Source of the DNA: Roseburia sp. 1XD42-34
Lineage (GTDB): Bacteria; Bacillota; Bacilli; Bacillales; Amphibacillaceae
Direction: 5' to 3'
DNA: 58,711 bases
Assembly (NCBI RefSeq): GCF_009917385.1
Contig: NZ_QWLJ01000030.1
Location: 1 to 58,711, forward strand
Under the pieces are notes generated by a model. That model had not been told where the DNA came from and made no database searches. It saw nothing but the letters and a program-made list of their open reading frames with translations. Position 1 is the stretch's first letter. Every line of letters begins with the position of its first letter. Position numbers and translations under genes: made by a program. Shown here in pieces: positions 1-9,180 of the stretch.

Positions 1-327
1 AAGTATAAAAAAATTGGAAGTCATGTTGGGTAGGTGAGATTCCATCTCACTCCACCCCAACATTTGACATAGAACCGTTTTAACTTAAACCACGGAACAT
101 GGATTTGAAGGTTGGAAAAAAACTAAGTTTTAAGTATCCGGATAGATGAAAAAAGATTAAAAGTTTAGTGTTATGTAAGCTGACATATTGGTTTGTCTCA
201 TTAGAGAGATTAGGCAGGGTCGGGAAGCCTGCCATTTAATAACAAGGAGAAAACGCCGCTACTCGAAATGTAAGGCCATGCGGTTTTACATGGGATATTA
301 TGGAAAATAGGTGCGGCTAACATGCTT
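1..327. other. Gene-free left edge with one strong hairpin
   Basis: I see no gene here. At 24-62 an imperfect inverted repeat (GTTGGG...CCCCAAC outside, GGTGAGA...TCTCAC inside) could form a long hairpin; it has no T-tract, so it is a weak terminator candidate and may be a mobile-element end. The rest holds short GC-richer patches (about 205-300) that I could not assign. Confidence 0.4.
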
Positions 328-1221
328 TTAGTAGTTACTATTATTTTCAATTTCCTTCAAAGTAAATCCACTTTCAGTCTTCCATTCTATAAGTCCATTG
401 GCATGACCTCCAATTACAAAGCTAGCAGCATAAGAAGGACTGTTAAACAGCATGTCTTTTTGTAAAACTCCATTCTTGTCAACCTGAGCATTTTTTCTTA
501 CTTCCTTAATTTTACGCGGTATTCTATTAGAATCGCTAATCTCTATTTGACTTCCTTTAAGAACTACAAAACCTTCTCTGGTTTGTTTACATATAGCTTT
601 AATTGTTTTATTACTTCTTCGGATTGTTCTGTGTAAATAATATGTCTTTTCTCCATTTACGAATTTATTTGATACTATTGACGATTGGGTAAGTGGTTCA
701 AAAATTTTATGTCCCAATGTCCCCATTATAATTTTTGCATAGTCAATAAATTCTTCTAGTTCGCTTTCCTTTTCTTCAGTTATGTTTCCACTAGCTGGAT
801 CGTAATCGTTTCTTATAATATATCTATCTACCTGTCTAGCTAATCTACAAAAGCGATTTTCTAAATAACTGATTTCAGTAGGTCCGAATGAATTATTAGA
901 CGTTGTAAATACAACAGCTTCTGTCCAATAATCTTTTTTAGGATCTCTTTTATGTTCAAATAAGCGGGATAAAATACCTTCACCACTTTTTCTTGTGCTA
1001 GCTTGTCCAATATATGCATTATTTTTATTATTTATATCTGACATTCCAAACAAAAAGTAAACCCCACTTTGACTTAAATCTTCTCTGTTTTTACATTTTT
1101 CTAGATCAGGACGAGGAATTTTATAAGCAATCCCAGTCCAATTCGCTAATGTGCATTTTATCCTTCCGTTTGGGCTTCCATCCATTAAATACAAATTGAT
1201 GCTTTTTCCTCTGACTGACAT
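328..1221 (-). CDS. GIY-YIG nuclease-superfamily protein with C-terminal DUF4357
   Basis: A 297-residue protein with a GIY-YIG-like core: a GVYFLFG segment followed by NAYIGQAS and an arginine/histidine-containing helix (about residues 53-95), as in GIY-YIG endonucleases. The C-terminus (about 230-290) has the DUF4357 pattern in which serine/alanine-rich PSYAASFVIGG precedes NGLIEWK. Proteins of this layout are common accessory genes in bacteria, but their role is not established; nuclease activity on DNA is inferred from the fold. An AAAGGAAG ribosome site lies just before the ATG. It is a single gene with no operon partner, next to decayed intergenic DNA, which fits a horizontally acquired gene. 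Confidence 0.75.
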   Translation of the reverse strand: MSVRGKSINLYLMDGSPNGRIKCTLANWTGIAYKIPRPDLEKCKNREDLSQSGVYFLFGMSDINNKNNAYIGQASTRKSGEGILSRLFEHKRDPKKDYWTEAVVFTTSNNSFGPTEISYLENRFCRLARQVDRYIIRNDYDPASGNITEEKESELEEFIDYAKIIMGTLGHKIFEPLTQSSIVSNKFVNGEKTYYLHRTIRRSNKTIKAICKQTREGFVVLKGSQIEISDSNRIPRKIKEVRKNAQVDKNGVLQKDMLFNSPSYAASFVIGGHANGLIEWKTESGFTLKEIENNSNY

Positions 1222-1580
1222 ATGTTACTTCCTTTCAAAAGTAAATTAATAAGGAATGCTTAATTTGGTTCGACACCTTGAATTATAGCAGAAAGAATTT
1301 TTAAATTCTTGCCTATTAGGCGCATTAGCTTATTAATTGTATAATGAGCATAGGAGGTACATGACCAGCATTATCTAAGTTTAGATAGTTACTTTTTTCC
1401 AAACATATTTTAGTGAACAACTTTATCATATAATAGAAACGAAGCTGATTCGTTTTGAATACTTCTTCAATACTGCTGAATGGAACTAAAAAACTGCTCC
1501 TCAAATTATTAGAATTATGTCTAACAATGGAGGAGCAGTTCATTATGGGACTGCTATTTTGTGATTATGCTAATGTTTTA
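1222..1580. other. Intergenic region without a supported gene
   Basis: A 72-codon open frame exists on the minus strand (1325-1543), but it has no ribosome binding site, odd composition and no recognisable family, so I do not call it. I see no clear terminator or promoter. Confidence 0.4.
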
Positions 1581-2519
1581 CTATGCTGAAATTTCCCAAA
1601 CAATATTAGAATCGGGGGTATTTCCTTGCGTCCACCATTTGGCTTGATAAACAATGTTATTGTAAACTACCTTATCACCAGAAAGATATATTTTATTCGG
1701 ATCCCAAGGAAGTATGCGGTTATCTTCAGCAGTCTTATCAGATAAACCTTCGCTTATTAATTCCCAGGCTGGAGATTGGTCAGGCTTTTCGTTTTTTACC
1801 CACCATTTTGCTTGGTAAATGCTTCCATTATAAGAAGCTTTATTTCCGCTTACATATACTTGGGAAGGATCCCAAGTAGGAATTTTATCAGAATCAGCTG
1901 GCGGTTCAGTAGGAATATTAGAATTACCGCCGAAATCAACGTCAATAACACTATAAAAAGCATTAGTAGTATCTTGGATTTCCCAATAGGCGAGGATGAC
2001 ATGGTAACCGGTACGTTTTGGTACAGAGCAGTTATGACTTACTTTGAATCCCGGAACTTTTCCGCCATCATTTACGCTACAGAATAATTCTAAATCAGAA
2101 CGCTTTAACGGTTGATTAGGATCCCAACCTTCTTTTGTAATATAATAGTCCCATTTCTCTGTAGCGTGGGGGGCGGTTATTGTCCAAGTAAATGTATTCA
2201 TTTCGCTTTTTATCGGATTTTTTGCCCAACGGGTAGGTGACTGCTGATCAAGTTCAAAAAATCTGCTGCCGCCACTTGCGATTTTTCCATCAGGTGCTCC
2301 TACACTAGGAAAATCACCTGGTCCCTCTACACTTTGTGGCTCATAAGTTACTGCTCCACAACCACTATTAGTTCCTTCTTTGCAGAGCAATGCTCTACTT
2401 TTAGGGGAATCGACATAGCCATGAGCAGATACTTCATTTGAAAATACCAACATAATAATAAATGCGATAAAAATACTACTTATAAAAACCAATGTCCTTG
2501 AACGTGAAACTCTTAACAT
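1581..2519 (-). CDS. Secreted AA10 lytic polysaccharide monooxygenase (chitin-binding) with two CBM5/12-type modules
   Basis: A copper enzyme that oxidatively cleaves crystalline chitin (possibly cellulose) outside the cell. A signal peptide (about residues 1-32, ending VSA) leaves His33 as mature N-terminus (HGYVDSP), the hallmark of LPMOs; the second histidine-brace residue is His118 in TAPHAT. The AA10 domain runs to about residue 200 and ends in YSVIDVDF. Two repeated modules follow (about 212-257 and 268-311), each with WDP..VY.SG..V.YN...YQAKWW, typical of chitin-binding CBM5/12. The ATG is preceded by GAGGGAG. Family knowledge: Gram-positive bacteria use this architecture to open chitin for chitinases. 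No chitinase gene is nearby, so it appears to be a free-standing gene. Chitin as substrate is inferred from the modules. Confidence 0.93.
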   Translation of the reverse strand: MLRVSRSRTLVFISSIFIAFIIMLVFSNEVSAHGYVDSPKSRALLCKEGTNSGCGAVTYEPQSVEGPGDFPSVGAPDGKIASGGSRFFELDQQSPTRWAKNPIKSEMNTFTWTITAPHATEKWDYYITKEGWDPNQPLKRSDLELFCSVNDGGKVPGFKVSHNCSVPKRTGYHVILAYWEIQDTTNAFYSVIDVDFGGNSNIPTEPPADSDKIPTWDPSQVYVSGNKASYNGSIYQAKWWVKNEKPDQSPAWELISEGLSDKTAEDNRILPWDPNKIYLSGDKVVYNNIVYQAKWWTQGNTPDSNIVWEISA

Positions 2520-3250
2520 AAAAACTCACTCCCTCTCTATAATTTGTATATATTACCAATTAGCTTCAAGTTAAAACATTGTATAATTGTATAAAAATGG
2601 TAATATATATTATTAAGTATATAAAAGTTGGTGAGGATTACAATGAGTCTTCCTGAGGGTTTTTACAATTATTTATTAAGATCGATGAAGAAATGGTCTC
2701 AGCTCCAAAGTACTGATGGATTAAAGAGGAATTGTTAAATTTTCTGGTGGTGCAAGTTGGATGTTTAATGGGATTTAACATATTAGGCTTGAGCGTTAAT
2801 ATAAAAAGGCTGTAGAGAAAAACTTATTAACAATAAAGCTTTTATAATTTTGCAAATACTACTATGTTTAAATGTGAGTCCGTGCGATTGCGTTAAGGCT
2901 TTGACAATCTGAGTTAAATCTCTAACTTAACTTAACATAAATTGAACTAGTGATTAGCACTATTGTGAGTCATTCTCAAAAGTGTCTAGATTTAATGAAA
3001 GAACTCCAACTCGATTCCCTGTGAATGAAAAATACTGCAAGAGGAATTTTGGGTAGAGAGAGGAGGTTATTTAATTTTATAATGGCTTAATTAATGGTAA
3101 AAAATATGGTTATACTAGGAAAATTAAGGAATATTATGGTATAATGAAAGTGATATCATAGATAATTTTTGATGTTAATGTAATCCACATAGGTGAATAT
3201 GTTGTTTATGTAACATAAACTTGCAAAGGATGAAGGGAGGTTTATTTAAA
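2520..3250. other. Intergenic region with a 31-codon gene stub
   Basis: About 730 bases without a convincing gene. A short frame at 2643-2738 (+) begins ATG after GGTGAGGATT and reads MSLPEGFYNYLLRSMKK before an early stop; it may be the broken start of a lost gene. The rest is AT-rich and I see no RNA gene. Confidence 0.35.
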
Positions 3251-3568
3251 ATGTTTGTGGCTGCCAATATAGATGATTTGCTACTGGCTTTGAAAAATAA
3301 TGCACCCCAAATATTAATTAAAGATGACTTTAAAAATGAAGTGATGTCATTGACAGGGCACTCACTTTCAGAGAAAGGAACATTGGGCTTTGAGCTAGGA
3401 TCAGCTGGGACTAGCAATATTTTAGGTGAGTTATTTTATCAAATAGCTAATAAATTTAGTAATAAGCCAAACGAAGCAAAAACGATTGAAAGTAAGTTGA
3501 GGAAATACAAGCTGAAGAAAAATAGTAAAGAGGAAATAATTTTAAGTTTGCGGCAACTAGATTATTAA
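3251..3568 (+). CDS. Hypothetical 105-residue protein
   Basis: I do not recognise this family. The start at 3251 was chosen because GGGAGG lies about 11 bases upstream of that ATG, while an earlier in-frame ATG (3221) has none. The protein is soluble and charged: a leading MFVAANIDDLLLALKN segment, a middle part with SLTGHSLSEKGTLGFELGSAG, and a lysine-rich tail ending in a predicted helix. The N-terminus resembles short proteins annotated only as hypothetical in Bacillaceae. It stands alone and is followed by a family A repeat. Confidence 0.6.
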   Translation: MFVAANIDDLLLALKNNAPQILIKDDFKNEVMSLTGHSLSEKGTLGFELGSAGTSNILGELFYQIANKFSNKPNEAKTIESKLRKYKLKKNSKEEIILSLRQLDY

Positions 3569-3745
3569 GCATGGAATAATGTAGTGTAATCCAATATGTG
3601 GAAAGGGGCTTCCACTGAATGATCAAACTATAAACGATTGAACAAAATAAACGCTATTTTTTGAAAAAATAATTTTTTAATAAATAATAATGCTATTTCT
3701 CGCTGTTAAAAGGAAATAATCCTTATTTTTATTGAACAATAGTAT

Positions 3746-3909
3746 TTTTATCATGCATATAATGTGTTGTAAGACTCCGACTTCAGTAGTTGGATAATCT
3801 GCACTGCCAAAATCTAAGAGTGAGTTAACAACACTAAATACCCGATTCGTTCCTCTAACAATCAGTGGGAGGATAATAAGAACTCTTACTGTTTGAGGGT
3901 TTTTTTATC
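3746..3909 (+). repeat. Family A repeat, copy A1
   Basis: Starts after TTTAT, with GTGTTGT...ACAACAC enclosing an inner stem, then a second hairpin (AATCAGTGGGA...TCTTACTGTTTG). It ends in a T-run, so it may double as a terminator for the upstream gene. The spacer between the two hairpins is shorter than in other copies. Confidence 0.7.
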
Positions 3910-4100
3910 ATCCGCAAATCCGTAATATTTTAATACTAATTTCAAAAAATACATGGATGAATTTGTTAAAAAATCATTGGTACGAATAGTATAGCCCTGC
4001 ATACCTTATAGGTAATGTTATAGAAGCAGTCTGTTTTTCTAAACCCATTTAATGATTAGAGGGAAGGTTATTTTGACAAGCTGCTATCGTAGGAATTAAA

Positions 4101-4134
4101 ATAAAACCTGCTAGTCGTTACCAGCAGATTTTAT
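4101..4134 (-). terminator. Intrinsic terminator of the SDR gene
   Basis: A 14-bp near-perfect stem (ATAAAATCTGCTGG against CTAGCAGGTTTTAT in minus-strand sense) with a 6-base loop lies about 40 bases past the stop codon at 4174 and is followed by TTTAATT. Confidence 0.7.
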
Positions 4135-4173
4135 TCTATTTGACCAAATGTACCGATTTGGTGTTACTTTACT

Positions 4174-4947
4174 TTATCTATAAACAAGTCCACCATCTGT
4201 TAGAATAGTTTGACCTGTAATATAATCAGAGTCATCTGAAGCTAGGAATGAAACTAAATTCGCAACATCTTCTGGGGTTTGGTAACGTTGTAATGCAATT
4301 GCAGAAGAATATTGTTCAAAAGCTTCACCTGGTTTTAAGTTATCGCTATGTTTCACCATTTCTTCGTCAATTCTATCCCACATTTTTGTTTTTGCTATAC
4401 CAGGGCAGTATGCATTAACAGTAATTTGGTGTTTAGCAAGTTCTTTTGCTGATGAATGTGTAAAAGATCTTACAGCATGTTTTGTAGCTGAATAAGTGCC
4501 TAACATTTCGTATGATTCGTGACCAGCAATACTACAGGCATTAATGATTTTACCCTTCGTTTCCTGTTTGATAAATTGTTTTGCAGCTGCTTGGGTACCG
4601 AATACAGTTCCATTTACATTGATTTGGAATAAGCGGTTTAGCTCTTCTTCCTCTATTTGTAAGAATGGTGTAACGGTGTCAACACCGGCGTTATTAACGA
4701 ATACATCTAATCTGCCGAAATGTTCCACTGTTTCTTTTACTAAATTAAACTGATCTTCTCGCTTGGCGACATTTCCTACAACGCCAATGACGTCAAATCC
4801 ACTTTCTTTAAGCTCTTTCACCGTTTCGTTTAAAACTGGTTCATTAATATCGTGTATGACTACTTTGAACCCGTCTTTACATAAGCGATGTGCAATACCC
4901 TTTCCTAAGCCTTCTGCGGATCCTGTAACTACTGCTACCTTCTCCAT
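4174..4947 (-). CDS. butA: Acetoin(diacetyl) reductase / 2,3-butanediol dehydrogenase, SDR family
   Basis: A cytosolic NAD(H)-dependent short-chain dehydrogenase of 257 residues, the usual length. It has the TGSAEGLG cofactor loop (residues 8-15), NNAG (85-88) and the catalytic Ser139/Tyr152/Lys156 set. The stretch [20 protein letters not shown] is characteristic of acetoin/diacetyl reductases, which interconvert diacetyl, acetoin and 2,3-butanediol in overflow metabolism. GGAGG precedes the ATG. It is a single gene with its own terminator; no acetolactate genes are nearby. Other SDR substrates are possible, but the butA-type loop makes this the best call. Confidence 0.85.
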   Translation of the reverse strand: MEKVAVVTGSAEGLGKGIAHRLCKDGFKVVIHDINEPVLNETVKELKESGFDVIGVVGNVAKREDQFNLVKETVEHFGRLDVFVNNAGVDTVTPFLQIEEEELNRLFQINVNGTVFGTQAAAKQFIKQETKGKIINACSIAGHESYEMLGTYSATKHAVRSFTHSSAKELAKHQITVNAYCPGIAKTKMWDRIDEEMVKHSDNLKPGEAFEQYSSAIALQRYQTPEDVANLVSFLASDDSDYITGQTILTDGGLVYR

Positions 4948-5193
4948 TTTAAAGCCTCCTAAACATTAACTTTTATATCCATTTCCTATTGTACCACTAT
5001 ACATACAAAAGGAGTTAACAAAACTTGACAAAATGTGACAAAATATAAATATATAATAGTTTTTGCTGTAAAAAGGAGTAGTATATGACTATCATTTAGC
5101 GATTTACTATAGTAATTAATTTTGATAGTTCGTTAAAATAAGGTTGAAAATACATATATGGTAAAAGTAGGGAAAAAGAAGAAGTCTTGTAGT

Positions 5194-5412
5194 TCAGTTT
5201 TTATTATGAGAAAGCTTCAACGAGGTTAATTTATTAACCTTAGCTAAAGATATTTGCGTGGATTTTGCTATTTGTTTAATCGAAGACTGGGGGTGTTCCA
5301 TAATATAGTGGATAATTTTCTCTCTGTCTTCAAGGCATGTAGGACAAAATGAAAATGGGTTTAATTCCATTGGAACTTCACATAACCGACATTTCGTTAT
5401 AATTGCTCTCAC
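5194..5412 (-). CDS. Small zinc-ribbon protein with a possible helix-turn-helix
   Basis: A 72-residue protein starting at GTG with GGGGTGA just upstream. Two CxxC pairs (C8-x2-C11 and C23-x2-C26, the second in FCPTCLEDRE) make an N-terminal zinc ribbon. The second half (IIHYIMEHPQSSIKQIAKSTQISLAKVNKL) looks like a winged-helix or HTH element. The layout recalls the small flagellar-operon protein YvyF/TIGR03826, but no flagellar genes are near and the match is weak. A regulatory role is inference. Confidence 0.55.
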   Translation of the reverse strand: MRAIITKCRLCEVPMELNPFSFCPTCLEDREKIIHYIMEHPQSSIKQIAKSTQISLAKVNKLTSLKLSHNKN

Positions 5413-5885
5413 TTAATCACCCCATAATAATTTTGTACAGTCAGTATATAACAAAAAATGCCAGCTTTAAATATAAGAAATTTCAAGCAAAATATAATGT
5501 ATATGCTTGGTGGGTATGTATTATATGGATTAGTAGGAAAGTATAGGAAATAAAAGAACTGTTTTCATGAATGAGTAGGATTGATTGACATACCTACTAT
5601 TATATGTAATAAGATATTTTGTCGGTGATGTAAATTGTATTGGAGTTTGTCTGCTAAGATATCTAATATTTACCTTAATAGAGTAAGTTATACGAAAAGA
5701 CAAGTTGTGCATTTTTCGTGAATGCGTTCACAATATATAATTATATTGTATGATGAACTTTGTATATTCCCTTACTAGACGTGTAGGTTACTAATATAAT
5801 GAATGAAATAGGATTTTAGCAAAGTCAATTCTTCGCCGACACTCAAAATAGATTTTAAACATTCAAGTGGAGAGGAAGTTTCAAG
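5413..5885. other. Intergenic region
   Basis: AT-rich DNA without a supported gene. A 60-codon minus-strand frame (5530-5712) has no ribosome site or family resemblance and is not called. The 3' part carries the GGAGAGGA ribosome site of the next small gene at about 5869-5876. Confidence 0.4.
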
Positions 5886-6047
5886 CTGTATAATAAACAA
5901 TTAAATGAGAAGATAGAAAGATTACGAAAAAAGATGTATGAAATTTATAAAAATGATCCAAATGATTCGCAAATTTTAATAGTGTCTCAAGAATTAGATG
6001 CTCTTCTAAATGAGTTAGATAGAGTAGAGAACAAAGAAAATAAGTGA
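5886..6047 (+). CDS. Spo0E-like aspartyl-phosphate phosphatase (small)
   Basis: A 53-codon gene. The peptide has the Spo0E-family layout: an amphipathic first helix (NEKIERLRKKMYEIY), a short linker, then SQELDALLNEL, the family signature S-Q-E-L-D-x-L-(L/I)-N. Family members dephosphorylate Spo0A~P and delay sporulation, so this supports a spore-former. The reading frame opens after a stop at 5856-5858, and the only start at proper distance from GGAGAGGA (5869-5876) is CTG at 5886; the first in-frame ATG (5934) would cut into the first helix. Either the gene uses a CTG start or its start codon has mutated. Confidence 0.75.
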   Translation: MYNKQLNEKIERLRKKMYEIYKNDPNDSQILIVSQELDALLNELDRVENKENK

Positions 6048-6743
6048 GTGAACCATTTACATTCTAGCAAAATTGTTAGAAAGCTGTCGGAGTGAAGAGG
6101 CAGAGGCATTCCCTAAGAGGAATAGGTTATTTTTTACAAACTAAAAACAAGTACTAGATCTTTACGAGATGGAGCTTTTTAAATGGACTTACTGGTCCAA
6201 CTCATCAATTAGAACAAAGAATACATCCATTACAACTATAACTACTACAATTATGATGGAAAAATAACGAACAAATTATGGAGAGGTGAATATCATGTCC
6301 CGTTCTGTAAAAGAATTAGGAGAAGTACGCCAAAACAAACTGCCACAACTCCTACAAAGCTACTACTATTGTTACTTTGCTTGTAGCTGTCATTTTTTAT
6401 TATAATTGTTTTTATTATTTTCTTTGTCGGTATTCTTTATTATTCCGATTAATTTATTAGAAACTCAAATATCTAAAGATGTAGTTATAGCCAAGATTTT
6501 TATATCGCCTAGTGCACCACAAGTATTTTTCTACAATCGCTGGTGTTCGGTAACATTCTAGTGAATGAAGAAGTAGTATATTATCTACTACTTTTGGATA
6601 TCGTCATCACCAATCCTATAAACAATTGAAAAAAGAATTAAATACAATAAAAAGGCATATTTGTAGTTTAATAGGATTTGAGCGTGGGTATGTAATTAAT
6701 GTGCGCACACTAATTATAAATTCTAACAAAGGGGTTTTTCACA
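6048..6743. pseudogene. Gap with a broken small membrane-protein gene (6295-about 6460, plus strand)
   Basis: At 6295 an ATG follows a very good ribosome site (GGAGAGGTGAA) and opens MSRSVKELGEVRQNK, but this frame ends after 36 codons. Neighbouring frames continue with threonine-rich sequence and a membrane-like stretch (ATTIVTLLVAVIFYY, later VFIIFFVGILYYSD). I read this as a former single-span small protein broken by frameshifts. The family is not recognised. The remaining bases show nothing else. Confidence 0.35.
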
Positions 6744-6932
6744 ATGACTAAACGTTTCAAAACAGGAGAAAAAGCACCAGAAAACGGAACTTACGAATTT
6801 GATGGTTTAGTAAACGGTGGAAACGAAAGTGAAGTTACAGAGGACGAAAAAAGCATTAAACTTAGCAGTGGAGACCAATTTCCACCCATTCGTTCTAACA
6901 AAGAGGCTGCTTATTGGAAGAAGTCCAATTAA
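6744..6932 (+). CDS. YjzC-like family small protein
   Basis: A 62-residue hydrophilic protein. The N-terminal FKTGEKAPENGTYEFDGLVNG and the C-terminal SSGDQFPPIRSNKEAAYWKK match the YjzC-like family of Bacillaceae (FxTGxKAPxxGxY near the start, GxxFPP near the end). The function of the family is unknown. An AAGGGG ribosome site precedes the ATG, and a strong terminator follows directly, so it is a one-gene unit. Confidence 0.8.
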   Translation: MTKRFKTGEKAPENGTYEFDGLVNGGNESEVTEDEKSIKLSSGDQFPPIRSNKEAAYWKKSN

Positions 6933-6945
6933 TAAAAACCAACGC

Positions 6946-6981
6946 AAAAATCCTGAGAGGTCTCCCTTTCAGGATTTTTTT
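6946..6981 (+). terminator. Intrinsic terminator after the YjzC-like gene
   Basis: The stem AAAAATCCTGA pairs with TCAGGATTTTT, followed by a run of T, a few bases past the stop codon. Confidence 0.85.
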
Positions 6982-7000
6982 AAAAGATAAGAAAAAATTC

Positions 7001-7195
7001 CTGTAATAAAGCAAAATGAGGATTGTACAAAAAAGCCCCCTTGGTATGATACGAGGTGTTCAAAGCTAAACAGCAAAAATGAACCCTTAAATGAACCAAG
7101 GAGGGCTAATATGAAGTATAAATCAATTATAAACAAAATGAAAAGATATTGCAACTGATAAGAGTTCATCGATTGTGTCAAGTACTTGTGGGAGA
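7001..7195 (+). mobile_element. Left-end fragment of an ISLre2-type insertion sequence
   Basis: Bases from about 7003 to 7070 reappear almost unchanged at 58643-58711 (CCTGTAATAAAGC..., then GCCCCCTTGGTATGATACG). Downstream an ATG after AAGGAGGG opens MKYKSIINKMKRYC and then hits stops, as expected for the first codons of a transposase cut short. The next segment carries the C-terminal part of a UPF0236/ISLre2 transposase on the other strand, which supports the family call. Confidence 0.65.
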
Positions 7196-7199
7196 TTTT

Positions 7200-7860
7200 T
7201 AAAGTCCCTTATTTTGCATGGTTTCAGCTTCCATTTTTGGTAGCGATTTCAGCTTTCCCTTTCTTCATCCTTTAAAGCTCTTTTACTTTTTTTAAATTCC
7301 TCGCAACCCTTTTAAAGCAGCCGTAACTGGTTTTCCAAGAGCCCCTTTTAAATAACCCAAGTTGTTCCGGATTGCTTCTACAGCACTATCCTTCAACTTC
7401 TTTACAAAGTGTTTAGGTGGCTTCTCTTTCTTGCTTTTTTCTGCTATTTCCATTGTCTGTTTAAGCATACCCTGTAGTGTGTCTTAATCTCAAGATTATC
7501 TTTTAGGGTAACCATAATGTCAATAAATTTATCAAGTCCTTTTTCACACCAGCTGCGCCCGTTTTTAAGGCGACTGGCGAACACGCTCATCGTTCCTTCT
7601 GCACTTTCCATGGAGTGAAAGCCTGTGGTGTCTATACCTTTGTCTCTCAGCTTCTCACGGTAATCTCCGGATATTGAGAAAGCTGGGCTATTTAAATCTT
7701 CCAACCGTTCTACCCTCTTTTCATTTTCAAGCGTACCAACTGCTGGAAAAACTGCAAAAAAGCCAACATGATACAGGGGAAATAGCTTATAACGTGAAAA
7801 AATGAATAAAGGTTTTAAACAGAGGGTCAAATACTTGCTCAATGGTTACAGATACGTCAA
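7200..7860 (-). pseudogene. UPF0236-family (ISLre2) transposase, C-terminal remnant
   Basis: The minus strand encodes the conserved C-terminal part of UPF0236 transposases: GIDTTGFHSMESAEGTMSVFASRLKNGRSW followed by EKGLDKFIDIMVTL. A frameshift near 7480 moves the tail into another frame (LKQTMEIAEKSKKEKPPKHF, then KKLKDSAVEAIRNNLGYLKG), ending about 7235. The N-terminal two thirds are missing. The piece is inverted relative to the IS left end at 7001, so the element has been rearranged internally. It cannot be active. Confidence 0.8.
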
Positions 7861-7896
7861 TAGGAGTGGTGTGGTAATGAGTAGTATGAGTGATTA

Positions 7897-8172
7897 GTGG
7901 AAAGATTACCTGGAAACCAATGCGCAAAAAAAGCGTTAGAGAAGCAAATCAAACAAGATTTAGAAGGAAATATAGATATTACAAAATTGCACTTCGAACA
8001 TAGTTATGCTGGTTGGTTACTTTCCCAAAAACATCAGAACATCTTAACCAAAGTCAGTCAACATTTTAATGGAAAAGCGAGTCATGCATTGGTGGACCGC
8101 TTTATAGAGAACATCATTCAGCTTAAAGAAATGGATCGTGTGTACAAGGAAAGTTATGAAAATGTTAAATAG
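7897..8172 (+). pseudogene. Hypothetical protein, probably frameshifted near its start
   Basis: The open frame from GTG 7897 encodes 91 residues with no ribosome site at the start. The overlapping frame reads MSD-stop-WKDYLETNAQKK (from about 7885) and joins smoothly to this one at a run of seven A (7926-7932): WKDYLETNAQKK then ALEKQIKQDLEGNIDI. So the original gene probably began near 7885 and now carries one stop and one A-run frameshift. The C-terminal part (LHFEHSYAGWLLSQKHQNIL) is helical and soluble; I do not recognise the family. Confidence 0.45.
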
Positions 8173-8295
8173 CATTATAATTCCCTATAACGTTAATTTT
8201 TAGTATATTTATCAAAAAAATCAAGATAAATACTGTGTTTTTTTCATTAAATCTGTATAACGTACTTGTTTAAAAAGACGAAAAAGGGATAGAAA

Positions 8296-8902
8296 ATGAA
8301 AAAAATAACAATTTTATTTGTCTTATTCATTCCAAGCGTTGCTTTCGCTGACACGAGCAAGTCTTCAAGTAAAGAAAATCTGACCCACCCTACAAAAGAA
8401 GAAATTGAGTTAGTAAACGAATCCCTCGATAAAATGATAAATGAGGCAAATAAAAAATTGAGAACGGGGATACTAAAATTGTTCTTGAAGAAAAACTAGG
8501 AAACAGTGATCAAACTATCGAATTAGGTTTTGAGGTTAAAGATACAAATACTTATAATAATAGTGACGTACAACTACTCGCCTCTAAACCTTCAGGAAAG
8601 AAGTTATATCACGCATATGTAAAAAACACTGCCGGGTGGAATTTTGAACATAGACTAGCTGGAGAATTTACATATAGTGGAGGTAAAATTAAAGGAGCTA
8701 CAAAGGATGTCAAATTGTCTGGCGCAATGTATAGTGAGTCTGACAAAACTTGGATAGATAAACTTGACCCAAGTGTATGGGAAGTACGTAGTCACGGTAA
8801 ATTTAAAGCTTTAAAATATTTAGACGAATATAATACCTACCTAACAGTACAATTATTAGGTAGCGGTAATTTTAGAGTTACAAGAGCATCTATTAGTGCT
8901 TA
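8296..8902 (+). pseudogene. Secreted protein gene split by an A-run frameshift
   Basis: The first frame (8296-8499) starts with a clear signal peptide (MKKITILFVLFIPSVAFADTS) after AAGGGAT, then a charged helix, and ends early. One extra A in the run of six at 8452-8457 would extend it through ENGDTKIVLEEKLGNSDQTI, QLLASKPSGKKLYHAYVKNT and AGWNFEHRLAGEFTYSGGKI to a stop at 8900-8902, giving about 200 residues. The mature part looks like a small beta-rich exported protein. I do not recognise the family. It could be a true pseudogene, a sequencing error or a slippery, phase-variable run. Confidence 0.65.
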
Positions 8903-8962
8903 AGTAAAAGGATGGGCATGCACCATGCCCGCCCTAAAATAAATGTGGAGGGATACTACTAT

Positions 8963-9145
8963 ATGATTACTATGAAATTACCCTTTTACTTTAGCTTTTT
9001 ACTAGTCCTGGTTATAGTGTTGATTATTAATTTTATATCTCAAACTTATATAATAAGAAAAAATAATTACCAAATCAAATGGAAATCATCCTTAATATTA
9101 TTAATTCAAAGCGCAGTAATAACATTACTATTATATTGGTTTTAA
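8963..9145 (+). CDS. Small two-span membrane protein
   Basis: Sixty residues. The ATG at 8963 is chosen because GGAGGG lies about 11 bases upstream; an earlier in-frame ATG (8912) has no such site. Two hydrophobic spans (about 6-26 and 41-59) are separated by a basic loop (IRKNNYQIKWK). It lies 60 bases behind the frameshifted secreted-protein gene in the same direction, so the two probably formed a transcription unit. Function unknown. Confidence 0.6.
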   Translation: MITMKLPFYFSFLLVLVIVLIINFISQTYIIRKNNYQIKWKSSLILLIQSAVITLLLYWF

Positions 9146-9180
9146 TACAATCGTAATCTATATGGATAATAAATTGCTTT

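Noticed and set aside
1325..1543. 72-codon minus-strand frame as a gene
   Set aside because: No ribosome site, unusual composition and no family resemblance.
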